Source: Candidatus Pseudomonas phytovorans (GTDB taxonomy: Bacteria; Pseudomonadota; Gammaproteobacteria; Pseudomonadales; Pseudomonadaceae). Taken from it: a DNA stretch of 64,000 nt. The translations under genes and the position numbers were made by a program. The first letter of the stretch is position 1; each line of letters opens with the position of its first letter. The notes below the pieces were generated by a model. The model was given only the letters and a program-made list of their open reading frames with translations. It did no database searches and had not been told where the DNA came from. This document shows positions 24,405 through 32,423 of the stretch, piece after piece. The stretch lies in assembly GCA_029202525.1 (NCBI GenBank), contig CP119325.1:3322001-3386000 (forward strand), given 5' to 3'.

Positions 24405-25457
24405 TTAGGCAACGCGTCGGATGCGGCTTTTTGCAGCGCGGCCGCGGGTATGGCTGAACAGGTCTTTCGGGTCGTCTTCCACCCATGGCACCAGGTCGAT
24501 CTTCGTGCCCATGCCGCGCTTTTCGGCTTGCTGTAGTACGTAACGCAGTACGGTGTAGTCCTCCAGAGCGAAGCCCACCGAGTCGAATACGGTCACCTGG
24601 CTGTCAGACTGGCGGCCTTCGGTTTCGCCGCGCAGCACGCGCCACAGGTCAACCACCGGGAAGTCCGCTGGCAATTGCTGAATGTCACCTTCGATACGGG
24701 TTTGCGGCTCGTACTCGACGAACACCCGGGCGTTGCGCAGCACATCGGCGTGCAGCTCGGTCTTGCCCGGGCAGTCACCGCCAACGGCATTCAGGTGCAT
24801 GCCGGGTTCGAGCATCTCGGGGGTGATGATGGTGGCGTAGGCCTTGTCGGCCGTCACCGTGGTGATGATGTCCACGCCTTTCACGGCTTCGGCCACCGAG
24901 CCGGCCCGGCGAATGGTGAGGCCGGTGTACTCCTTGAGGTTGGCAATCAGCTTGGCGGTGGCCAGCGGGTCGGTGTCGTAGGCGACGATTTCTTCGATGC
25001 CCAGGTGCTTGTGGAAGGCCAGCGCCTGGAATTCGCTTTGCGCGCCGTTGCCGATCAGCGCCATCTTGCGCGAGTTAGGTCGGGCCAGTGCCTGGGCTGC
25101 CATCAGCGATGTGGCTGCGGTGCGCAGGGCGGTGGCGATGGTCAGCTCGGACAGCAGTACCGGGTAACCGGTTTCGACATCGGCCAACACGCCGAAGGCC
25201 ATCACCGTATGCAGGTCGCGAGCGGTGTTGGCCGGGTGGCCGTTGACGTATTTGAAGGCGTAGCGGCTGTTGTCGGCAACGGGCATCAGTTCGATCACAC
25301 CCACTTCCGAATGGCTGGCAACACGCGCGGACTTGTCAAACTCCTGCCAGCGTTTGAAGTCGTCACGAAGGGCCGCGGCCAGTTCGCCAATAAACGGCGC
25401 TACGCCAATGTCATGCACCAAGTCCGACATGGTTGGGACATCAATGAAATACGTCAT
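24405..25457 (-). CDS. ocd: Ornithine cyclodeaminase
   Basis: 350 residues of the ornithine cyclodeaminase/mu-crystallin family: GYPVLLSELTIATALRTAATSLMAAQAL, the NAD-binding MALIGNGAQSEFQALAF, VDIITTVTADK, and the active-site Asp segment NAVGGDCPGKTELHADVL. It turns ornithine into proline and ammonia in the cytosol. It is first in an operon with ctlX and divergent from an Lrp/AsnC gene. No obvious operator was recognised in the 190 bp between them. Confidence 0.93.
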   Translation of the reverse strand: MTYFIDVPTMSDLVHDIGVAPFIGELAAALRDDFKRWQEFDKSARVASHSEVGVIELMPVADNSRYAFKYVNGHPANTARDLHTVMAFGVLADVETGYPVLLSELTIATALRTAATSLMAAQALARPNSRKMALIGNGAQSEFQALAFHKHLGIEEIVAYDTDPLATAKLIANLKEYTGLTIRRAGSVAEAVKGVDIITTVTADKAYATIITPEMLEPGMHLNAVGGDCPGKTELHADVLRNARVFVEYEPQTRIEGDIQQLPADFPVVDLWRVLRGETEGRQSDSQVTVFDSVGFALEDYTVLRYVLQQAEKRGMGTKIDLVPWVEDDPKDLFSHTRGRAAKSRIRRVA

Positions 25458-25647
25458 GCTCTTTCACCTTGTTATTGTGCGCTGACCCCAGATATTGCAG
25501 GGTGAACGCTTAAGATTATCGAAGTGTCGCCGGCTGGAACATTTTGATGAAAGGTTGCGTCAACAGGAAGAATGCAGGTTGCCAGTTTTGCCAACTTTCT
25601 AGACAATCTGCCACCCCAAAGTAGCAATCTGATTATTTGGCAGGCCT

Positions 25648-26070
25648 ATGGACACGATCGATCGGGAACTGATTGCGCTGTTGCGGGACAATGCACGTAC
25701 CCCCGTGCTGACCCTGGCGAAAAAACTCAAGGTGGCCAGGGCGACGGTGCAAAACCGCATTACCCGGCTTGAAGAGCAGGGCGTGATTATCGGCTACACG
25801 GTGCGCTTGCGCTCCGACGCGCTGGACCAGGGGGTGCGGGCGATTACCAGCATCGGCATCAGCGGCCACCACGCCGCAGAGGTCAAGCACGCGCTGCGCG
25901 GGCATCCCAATGTGGTGGCTATCCACACCACCAATGGCCGCTGGGACCTGATGGCAGAGCTGCGCGCCGACACCCTTGAAGCGTTCGACCGGGCGCTGAA
26001 CACCATTCGCTCCATCCCGCACATCGAGAATACCGAGACCAGCATCCTGCTCTCGACCTACAAGATGTGA
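25648..26070 (+). CDS. Lrp/AsnC-family regulator
   Basis: 140 residues: an N-terminal helix-turn-helix (DTIDRELIALLRDNARTPVLTLAKKLKVARATVQNRITRLEE) and a C-terminal RAM ligand-binding domain (about 65-138, TNGRWDLMAELRADTLEAFDRAL). Divergence from ocd-ctlX suggests it controls that operon in response to an amino acid such as ornithine, citrulline or arginine; this is inference from position. The region 25458-25647 between them would hold both promoters. Confidence 0.92.
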   Translation: MDTIDRELIALLRDNARTPVLTLAKKLKVARATVQNRITRLEEQGVIIGYTVRLRSDALDQGVRAITSIGISGHHAAEVKHALRGHPNVVAIHTTNGRWDLMAELRADTLEAFDRALNTIRSIPHIENTETSILLSTYKM

Positions 26071-26523
26071 CCGCTGGGTCAGGCCTTTTGACAGGTGCAT
26101 TGCACAAACTGTCACCCAGGCTTTTCACAGTGCAAAAAATCCCTTGGGCTGTGGGCATTCTGTAGCGTTCCGCTTGGCCCAAGCCGCGGGCAGGATGAAA
26201 CAGTTTTTGCACAGCCGTATAAGGCGCATCACCCAGGGTGCGTTTCAAACAATAAAAAATGCCCGCTGCGAAGTTGCAATGGGCATGAGTGTCCGTCTTC
26301 GTTATTACCTGCTTTTTTATCATTTTCAATCACATGGAACCTGCACCTTGGTACCCATCAATTGGTGCGACGCGGGGCGCTGAAGATTTACAAAAAAAGA
26401 ATAAGAGGTCGACTGTGCATCAACCGAGTAATGCACTATCTGGGGCCGCAAAGCGACCCCAGTTACCTGTTCAGATGGCGGGCTGGTTGCCCCGCAGGGA
26501 CTGAGCAGGTACATCAATACCCG
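26071..26523. other. 453 bp intergenic stretch without a credible gene
   Basis: Both strands show only short, composition-poor frames with no family resemblance. The only structure I see is a hairpin at about 26440-26462 (CTGGGGCCGC/GCGACCCCAG, one mismatch), which may end the START-domain gene transcript on the minus strand. The stretch 26240-26420 is AT-richer than the neighbouring genes. Confidence 0.6.
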
Positions 26524-27123
26524 TCAGGGCTGGCGCTCAGCCACAGCCCGCAATGTCCGCAACGTCACCACGGGCGCATCCACCACGAACCGGTTGGCCA
26601 GCCAGCCGGGCACATCGCCAGCCGGGTCGGCCTGCAACTCGTAGGTCACCTCCGTCTCGCGCTCGCCAAGTGGTTTCATCCGCCACTCACCGCTCAGATG
26701 CTGCACCCGGATCAGGCCATCAACCTTGGGAATCCTGTCGGGCTCGGCGCTCAGGTGCCGCAGCAGCGTGCCGTCCTCCAGCCGTTCGCTGCTCACCTTC
26801 AGCACGATATCCCGCGGCATCGTCGGCCATGGCAGATTGGTGGTCAGGTACACCCAGGTGTTCTCGCCATCCACGTCCAGTAAACGCATCTGGTCGCAGG
26901 CGTACAGCCACTTGCAGGCGACGCGCAGGTTCTCTTGCAGGTCGGTGAGGGTACGCACGCTGGCTTTCATGGTGCTGATACCACGAAATTGCTGGTAGGA
27001 AGTGCCACTGGTGTCGCTCAGGTAGACACGGATGCCTTCGCGATCATAGGCCAGCTTCCAGTCATCGGCGGCCAGGGCAGGGGTGCACAGCAGCAGGGCG
27101 GCGAGCAGCAGGCAGCGGTTCAT
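26524..27123 (-). CDS. Exported START-domain (lipid-binding) protein
   Basis: 199 residues. A signal peptide (about 1-18, LLLAALLLCTPALA) precedes a START-like domain filling the rest: DDWKLAYDREGIRVYLSDT, FRGISTMKAS, NTWVYLTTNLPWPTMPRDIVL, and TEVTYELQADPAGDVPGWLANRF, text typical of this family. These proteins bind lipids or steroids in a deep cavity; the periplasmic role in Pseudomonas is unknown. It appears monocistronic, separated from the upstream ureidoglycine gene by a terminator. Confidence 0.85.
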   Translation of the reverse strand: MNRCLLLAALLLCTPALAADDWKLAYDREGIRVYLSDTSGTSYQQFRGISTMKASVRTLTDLQENLRVACKWLYACDQMRLLDVDGENTWVYLTTNLPWPTMPRDIVLKVSSERLEDGTLLRHLSAEPDRIPKVDGLIRVQHLSGEWRMKPLGERETEVTYELQADPAGDVPGWLANRFVVDAPVVTLRTLRAVAERQP

Positions 27124-27172
27124 GGCCGGTACCGCGCGGGGGATGGATGTTTGAGTATGCGCGGCAAACAGA

Positions 27173-27195
27173 AAGCCCGCCAGGTAGGCGGGCTT
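27173..27195 (-). terminator. Intrinsic terminator of the ureidoglycine aminohydrolase gene
   Basis: Nine-bp stem AAGCCCGCC/GGCGGGCTT with a 5 nt loop, 18 bp past the stop on the minus strand, followed there by a T-rich stretch (CTTTCTGTTT). Confidence 0.75.
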
Positions 27196-27213
27196 GCGGG
27201 CATCACTCTGGGC

Positions 27214-28050
27214 TTAGCGCTTAGGGTTCAGCGTCAGGTGCACATGGCGGTTGACGTCTTTGTACAGCAGGTAGCTGAAGTTGCCTGGGCCGCCGGCGTA
27301 GCAGGCTTGCGGGCAGAAGGCGCGCAGCCACATGAAGTCGCCGGCTTCCACTTCGACCCAGTCCTGGTTCAGGCGATATACCGCTTTGCCTTCCAGCACA
27401 TACAGGCCGTGTTCCATCACGTGGGTTTCAGCGAACGGGATCACGCCGCCCGGCTGGAAGGTGACAATGTTCACGTGCATGTCATGGCGCATGTCGGCCA
27501 TGTCGACAAAGCGGGTGGTTTTCCAGCGGCCTTCGGTGCCCGGCATCTCGATGACGGTGGCGTTGTCGCGGTGGGTGACGAACGATTCCGGTACGTCCAG
27601 GCCTTCGACCTTCTGGTAGTGCTTGCGCAGCCAGTGGAAGGTGACGTTGGACTTGCTGTTGTTGCGCAGGCTCCACTCGGCGCCCGGGGCCAGGAAGGCA
27701 TAGCCGCCCGGTACGAGGGTGTGGTGCTTGCCTTCAACGGTGATGTCCAGTTCGCCTTCGACGATGAACACCACGGCTTCGGCGTTAGGGTCCAGCTCAG
27801 GGCGCTCGCTGCCGCCTTCCGGGGCCAGTTCGACGATGTACTGCGAGAAGGTTTCGGCAAAACCGGTCAGCGGGCGGGCGATGACCCACATGCGCATCTT
27901 GTCCCAGAACGGCAGGTGGCTGGTGACGATGTCACGCATCACACCCTTTGGGATGACGGCATAGGCTTCGGTGAACATGGCACGGTCAGTCAGCAGCTCG
28001 GTTTGAGCCGGGTGCCCACCGTGGGGGGCGAAGTACGAATGGTTCGACAT
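27214..28050 (-). CDS. allE: (S)-ureidoglycine aminohydrolase
   Basis: 278 residues with two cupin domains. The second contains HVMEHGLYVLEGKAVYRLNQ and DFMWLRAFCPQACYAGGPGN, nearly identical in pattern to E. coli YlbA/AllE, with the metal-binding His/Glu/Gln set. It releases ammonia from (S)-ureidoglycine to form ureidoglycolate in purine (allantoin) nitrogen recovery. No other allantoin gene is in the window. The ATG at 28050 begins the conserved MSNHSYFAPHGGHP. AACAACAA at 28064-28071 lies 13 nt upstream of the start, a candidate Hfq/Crc site. A terminator follows the gene. Confidence 0.92.
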   Translation of the reverse strand: MSNHSYFAPHGGHPAQTELLTDRAMFTEAYAVIPKGVMRDIVTSHLPFWDKMRMWVIARPLTGFAETFSQYIVELAPEGGSERPELDPNAEAVVFIVEGELDITVEGKHHTLVPGGYAFLAPGAEWSLRNNSKSNVTFHWLRKHYQKVEGLDVPESFVTHRDNATVIEMPGTEGRWKTTRFVDMADMRHDMHVNIVTFQPGGVIPFAETHVMEHGLYVLEGKAVYRLNQDWVEVEAGDFMWLRAFCPQACYAGGPGNFSYLLYKDVNRHVHLTLNPKR

Positions 28051-28156
28051 GGACAATCTCGACTTGTTGTTCTCTCCCCATGCCGTGAACCGCACCGGCC
28101 GGTGCGGCGCAGGGGATGTGGCAACAGAATAGGGTCGAGCGCTAGCCATCCACAAA

Positions 28157-29548
28157 TTAAATGTTGGAATACCCGGTATTTGATCGCTGAATGTCGACCT
28201 GGCGCCCGGCGTGCTGTTCTGGCAGTTGATCGCCCTGGCCGAACAGTTTGTGGCGCAGGGTGCCTTCGGTGTAGCTCGACGGGTAGCGGCCACGGCGTTG
28301 CAACTCGGGCACCAGCAACTCCACCACGTTGGTCAGGTCGTCCGGCTGCACGGCGTAGGTCAGGTTGAACCCGTCGATGCCGGTCTGGTCCAGCCAGCTT
28401 TCCAGCTGGTCGGCGACTTCGCTGGCGGCGCCTACCAATACCGGGCCGCGCCCGCCCAAACCAACGAATTCGGCGGCCTCGCGTACGCTCCAGCGGCGGT
28501 TCGGGTCGGCTGCGGTAAAGGCGGCCAGGGCGGCGCGGCCGGCGTCATTTTCGACGTATTCGATCGGCGCATCGGGGTCGAGGCCGGCAAAGTCGATGCC
28601 GGTCCAGCCCGACAGCAGCGCCAGGGCAGCGTCCAGGTCGACGTAGCGACGGTATTCGGTGAACCGCGCCTCGGCCTCTGCCCGGGTAGGGGCGACGATC
28701 AACAGCGCCTGGGCATAGATCAGCACTTCATCGCGACCTCGCCCGGCGGCTTCGCTGGCCTGGCGAATGCCGTCTGCGTAGCGGCGCAACACGGTGGGGG
28801 TCGGGCCGCTGATGAATACGCATTCGGCGTGCCGCGCGGCGAACTGCTGGCCGCGTGCCGAAGCGCCGGCCTGGAACAGCACCGGCGTGCGTTGCGGTGA
28901 CGGCTGGCACAGGTGCATGCCGGGCACCTGGAAGTGCTCGCCTGCATGGTTGATGGGGTGCACCCGGGATGGCTCGATGTAGCGCCCGCTGTCGAGCTCC
29001 AGCAGCACCGCGTCGTCGTCCCAGCTCTTCTCCCACAGCTTGTATAGCACCTGCAGGTATTCCTCGGCCAGGTCGTAGCGCTGGTCGTGGCCCAGTTGGC
29101 GCGCAAGGCCGAGGTTGCGTGCGGCGCTGTCGAGGTAGCCGGTGACGATGTTCCAGCCGACGCGGCCATTGCTCAGGTGGTCAAGCGTGGACATGCGCCG
29201 GGCGAACGGGTAGGGGTGCTCGTAGGTAAGCGAGAAAGTCACGCCAAACCCCAGGTGCTCGGTGACCCCGGCCATGGCCGGCACCAGCAGCAGCGGGTCG
29301 TTGACCGGCACCTGCACGCCACCGCGCAGGGCGGCTTCAGGGCCGCCCTGGTAGACGTCGTAGATACCCAGCACATCGGCAATGAACAGGGCGTCGAACA
29401 GGCCGCGCTCCAGCAGGCGGGCCAGGTCGGTCCAGTAGCTCAGGCGGTTGAAGGCGACGCTGGTATTGCGGGGGTGGCGCCACAGGCCGGGGGACTGGTG
29501 GCTGGCGGCGTTCATGCTGAAAGCGTTGAAGCGGATCGGGCGGGACAT
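28157..29548 (-). CDS. NtaA/SnaA/DszA-family FMN-dependent monooxygenase
   Basis: 463 residues of the large branch of the bacterial luciferase-like fold: IRFNAFSMNAASHQSPGLWR, DALFIADVLG, TFSLTYEHPYPFARRMSTLDHLSNGRVGWNIVTGYL, LFQAGASARGQQFAARHAE. Relatives oxidise nitrilotriacetate, pristinamycin precursors or dibenzothiophene sulfone (DszA) with FMNH2 from a separate reductase. The gene follows an SsuA-like binding protein by 16 bp, suggesting the substrate is an imported organosulfur compound. The substrate itself cannot be read from sequence, and no flavin reductase is adjacent. Confidence 0.88.
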   Translation of the reverse strand: MSRPIRFNAFSMNAASHQSPGLWRHPRNTSVAFNRLSYWTDLARLLERGLFDALFIADVLGIYDVYQGGPEAALRGGVQVPVNDPLLLVPAMAGVTEHLGFGVTFSLTYEHPYPFARRMSTLDHLSNGRVGWNIVTGYLDSAARNLGLARQLGHDQRYDLAEEYLQVLYKLWEKSWDDDAVLLELDSGRYIEPSRVHPINHAGEHFQVPGMHLCQPSPQRTPVLFQAGASARGQQFAARHAECVFISGPTPTVLRRYADGIRQASEAAGRGRDEVLIYAQALLIVAPTRAEAEARFTEYRRYVDLDAALALLSGWTGIDFAGLDPDAPIEYVENDAGRAALAAFTAADPNRRWSVREAAEFVGLGGRGPVLVGAASEVADQLESWLDQTGIDGFNLTYAVQPDDLTNVVELLVPELQRRGRYPSSYTEGTLRHKLFGQGDQLPEQHAGRQVDIQRSNTGYSNI

Positions 29549-29564
29549 GTCAGGTGTGCTCCGC

Positions 29565-30545
29565 TCAAGGCAATACGGAAGCCGGGTAGACCGCGTCGGC
29601 CACCTGCAGCTTGTGTGGGATAAGGCCCAGGCCCTGGAAGGTGTCAGCCAGTTTCTGTTGCTCGGCGACGATCTGCGGGGTGATGGCCACGGCGTTGTAG
29701 TTGCGCCGCTCGCTGGCCACTTCCAGCACGTTGGCGTTGATGCCTAGCTGCGGGGCCAACAGTGCGGCGACCTCTGCAGGCTTGGCGTTGGCCCACTGGC
29801 TGACCTTGCCCAGTTCGGTAAAGAAGGTCTTTAGCAGCGCACGGTGCTGGTCGGCATAGCTGGCGGTGGACAGGTAGAAGGTGCGGTTGTTGGAAAGCCC
29901 GCTGCCGTCACGCAGGTTCTTCAGGCCTGGCTGGCTTTCAGCCGCAGCGAGGAACGGGTCCCACAGGGTAACGGCCTGGACGCTGCCTGACTGCAAGGCG
30001 GCCACGGCATCGGCGGCATTGTTGACGTAGGCGGGGGTGATGTCCTGATAACTCAGGCCGGCCTGTTCGAGTGCGACGGCCAGCAGGTACTGGGCGTTCC
30101 AGCCACGGCCGGTGGCTACGCGTTTGCCTTTCAGGTCCTGCACGCCAGCCAGGTGGTCCTGCTCGCGTACCACCAGGCCGATGCCACGTGGGTAGGGTTG
30201 CTCGGCCGCCAGGTATACCACCGGTTTGCCGGCCGCCTGGGCGAACACCGACGGTGCATCGGCCGCGTGGCCAAGGTCGATGGCGCCGGTGCTCAGGGCT
30301 TCGAGTAACTGCGGGCCAGCGGCAAATTCGTGCCAGCTGACCTTCACGCCTTGCGGGGCCAAGGCCTTTTCCAGAGCGCCGCTGCCCTTGAGAATGTTGA
30401 TGCTGTTGAACTTCTGGTAACCGATGCGCAGGGTCTTGGCGTCGTCGGCCAGTGCTTCGGACCAAGGCAGTAGGGCGCTGGCAACACTGGCCAGCAGGCC
30501 GCCGATCAGCAGGCGGCGCAGGGGTGAGAAGGCTCGAATTGCCAT
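29565..30545 (-). CDS. SsuA-like aliphatic sulfonate ABC binding protein
   Basis: 326 residues. A long signal peptide (about 1-34, twin-Arg LRRLLIGGLL before it, cut after ALA) precedes an SsuA/NMT1-like domain: TLRIGYQKFNSINILKGSGALEKAL, the ligand-loop FAAGPQLLEALSTGAIDLGHAADAPSVFAQAAG, and VNNAADAVAALQSGSVQAVTLWDPFLAAAE. It captures sulfonates in the periplasm. No permease or ATPase gene adjoins it; the SsuBC-type set at 52.5-54.8 kb has no binding protein and could be a partner (inference). The ATG at 30545 follows AGGAGC. First gene of a two-gene unit with the monooxygenase. Confidence 0.9.
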   Translation of the reverse strand: MAIRAFSPLRRLLIGGLLASVASALLPWSEALADDAKTLRIGYQKFNSINILKGSGALEKALAPQGVKVSWHEFAAGPQLLEALSTGAIDLGHAADAPSVFAQAAGKPVVYLAAEQPYPRGIGLVVREQDHLAGVQDLKGKRVATGRGWNAQYLLAVALEQAGLSYQDITPAYVNNAADAVAALQSGSVQAVTLWDPFLAAAESQPGLKNLRDGSGLSNNRTFYLSTASYADQHRALLKTFFTELGKVSQWANAKPAEVAALLAPQLGINANVLEVASERRNYNAVAITPQIVAEQQKLADTFQGLGLIPHKLQVADAVYPASVLP

Positions 30546-30613
30546 GGTGTGGCTCCTTTGAATCAGGTGGGAAGCGATGCGCCCAGACTAAGGAGGTGGC
30601 GTGTGGCTTTCAA

Positions 30614-30672
30614 TTTTTATATTCCGTTTTGTTAGATTGTTTTGTTATTTTTATATCCTTTTGTTTTGTAAC
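30614..30672. promoter_or_regulatory. AT-rich direct repeats upstream of the ssuA-like gene
   Basis: Two copies of TTTTTATAT(T)CC-TTTTGTT lie in direct order at about 30614-30635 and 30648-30669, 34 bp apart, in the divergent promoter region of the ssuA-like and beta-propeller genes. Their position, AT richness and repetition suggest tandem binding of a regulator; CysB-type control would fit sulfur genes, but no consensus match can be claimed. Confidence 0.45.
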
Positions 30673-30742
30673 GATTTGCATTGTTTCGACATTTTTTTCA
30701 CATTCGCTTGCTAGCATCCCCGGCATTCCCGAGGAGCCCTAC

Positions 30743-31627
30743 ATGCCGCACTTCCTGCGCAAGCGCAGCACCCGCATCGCCCTGACCGCCACTACCGGCT
30801 TGCTGACCGCCACCTTGGGTTTCTTCGCCTGGCAGAGTTTCTACCCGGTCCAGGCGGCCGCTGGCTGGGACGTGGAAGTGCTGCACCGCGATGTCGCCAA
30901 GGCTGCATCACTGTTGCCGCAAGCGGATGGCAGCCTGCTGGTCAGCCGCGAGCTGGATGATGGCCGTGGCAGCATCCTCAAGATCACCGCGACAGGCGAC
31001 CGCGTAGTAGTGGTCGACAACCTGTCCAAGCCCGATGGCATGGTCGCGGCTCAGGGCGGTTGGGTGTTCAGCCAGGAAGGCGGCCAAGCGCCTGTAAGCC
31101 TGGCCCGCGATGGCCAGGTGACCCACCTGTTCGACGGTGAAAGCGTGCAGGGCCTGTGGAATGACGGCGACCACCTGTATGCCATCGAGGACCGCAAGGG
31201 CAATGGCCGCTTGATGCGTTATGACTGGGCCAGCGGCCAGCTTGATGTGCTGCGTTCCGGCCTGACCGAAACCGAAGGCCTCACCCGTTGCAACGACGGG
31301 CGCTTGCTGTACACCGAAAAAGCCAATGGCAAGGTCCGTGCCTTGTCTGACGATGGCAAGGACCCGGTGGTGGTCGAGGGCCTGCGCAACCCGACGTTCC
31401 TGTTCTGCGACCAGCGTGGCCTGTGGATCAGCGAGGACAACACCCATCGTGCGCGCCTGTTGCGCATCGATGCCGATGGCAGCCAGCACACCGTGCTGAC
31501 TTTCCTCAAAGCGCCTCAGTCGATTGTTGCGGATGGCAAGGGCGGCTACCTGCTGGCCGAAGGCGGGCGCAACCGCGTGCTGCACCTGACCCCGCCAGTT
31601 GAACGTAGCACCGCTGCGCGCGACTGA
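30743..31627 (+). CDS. Exported six-bladed beta-propeller (SMP-30-like) protein
   Basis: 294 residues. An N-terminal hydrophobic segment (about 12-30) acts as a signal peptide or anchor; the rest repeats YWTD/SMP-30-like blades (SKPDGMVAAQGGWVFSQEGG, GLTETEGLTRCNDGRLLYTEK, RNPTFLFCDQRGLWISEDNTHRARLLRI, APQSIVADGKGGYLLAEGGRNRVLHL). Relatives include lactonases and periplasmic binding scaffolds; no activity can be assigned. The ATG at 30743 follows GAGGAG. Divergent from the ssuA-like gene. Confidence 0.8.
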   Translation: MPHFLRKRSTRIALTATTGLLTATLGFFAWQSFYPVQAAAGWDVEVLHRDVAKAASLLPQADGSLLVSRELDDGRGSILKITATGDRVVVVDNLSKPDGMVAAQGGWVFSQEGGQAPVSLARDGQVTHLFDGESVQGLWNDGDHLYAIEDRKGNGRLMRYDWASGQLDVLRSGLTETEGLTRCNDGRLLYTEKANGKVRALSDDGKDPVVVEGLRNPTFLFCDQRGLWISEDNTHRARLLRIDADGSQHTVLTFLKAPQSIVADGKGGYLLAEGGRNRVLHLTPPVERSTAARD

Positions 31628-31744
31628 CCCTGCTTTGCCCGTCAGCGGCAGTGCATCATGGCTACCCGACCAACAGCGTGCTTCCCTGCACGCCCGTGCT
31701 CACGGATAATCCCTCACATTCCAATAAACAGCCTGTGAGTGGGT

Positions 31745-32416
31745 ATGAGTGATTCCGTAGTCGGCCTTGGCCAGCCTGAAACCGTAGGTGGGCGCAAGAC
31801 GCGCAAGAACAACCCCGAGAAAACGCGCGAAGACATCCTTCAGGCCGCCATCACCGAGTTCGTCCAGCAAGGCCTGGCCGGCGCCCGCGTCGACGCCATC
31901 GCCGAGCGCACCGCTACCTCCAAGCGCATGATCTACTACTACTTCGGCAGCAAGGAGCAGTTGTACTGCGAGTGCCTGGTGAAGTTGTATGGCGATATCC
32001 GCAAAACCGAGCAGAGTCTGGACCTGGAGTCGCTGCCGGCCGAGCAGGCGATTCGCCGGCTGGTGGAATTCACCTTCGACCACCACGACCGCAACGTTGA
32101 TTTCGTGCGGATCATCTGCACCGAAAACATCCACTATGGCGAGTACGTCAAGCAGTCACCAGCGATTCGCGAAATGAGCAGCCTGGTGCTTGAGGCCTTG
32201 GGCAATACCCTGCGCCGCGGTGTGGAGGAGGGTGTGTTCCGCGCCGGTATCGAGGTTATCGACCTGCACATGTTGATGAGTGCGTTCTGCTTCTACCGGG
32301 TTTCCAACCGCCATACCTTTGGCGAAATCTTTCAGATCGACCTGTCTGATGACCAGGTCAAGCAGCGCCACAAAGCCATGATTTGTGACGCCGTGTTGCG
32401 CTATATCTGCGCCTGA
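31745..32416 (+). CDS. TetR-family regulator
   Basis: 223 residues. The DNA-binding part is NPEKTREDILQAAITEFVQQGLAGARVDAIAERTATSKRMIYYYFGSKEQLY (about 25-75); the ligand-binding half is helical to the end. It begins at the ATG 31745, six bases inside a possible GTG start. It converges with an AraC-type gene 7 bp away. The likely target by position is the upstream propeller gene or itself; this is not supported by a recognised operator. Confidence 0.9.
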   Translation: MSDSVVGLGQPETVGGRKTRKNNPEKTREDILQAAITEFVQQGLAGARVDAIAERTATSKRMIYYYFGSKEQLYCECLVKLYGDIRKTEQSLDLESLPAEQAIRRLVEFTFDHHDRNVDFVRIICTENIHYGEYVKQSPAIREMSSLVLEALGNTLRRGVEEGVFRAGIEVIDLHMLMSAFCFYRVSNRHTFGEIFQIDLSDDQVKQRHKAMICDAVLRYICA

Positions 32417-32423
32417 ACCCCGC

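Noticed and set aside
26095..26883. 262-codon plus-strand frame over the intergenic gap and START gene
   Set aside because: Most of it is antisense to the START-domain gene and the rest has irregular Cys/His-rich composition without family resemblance.
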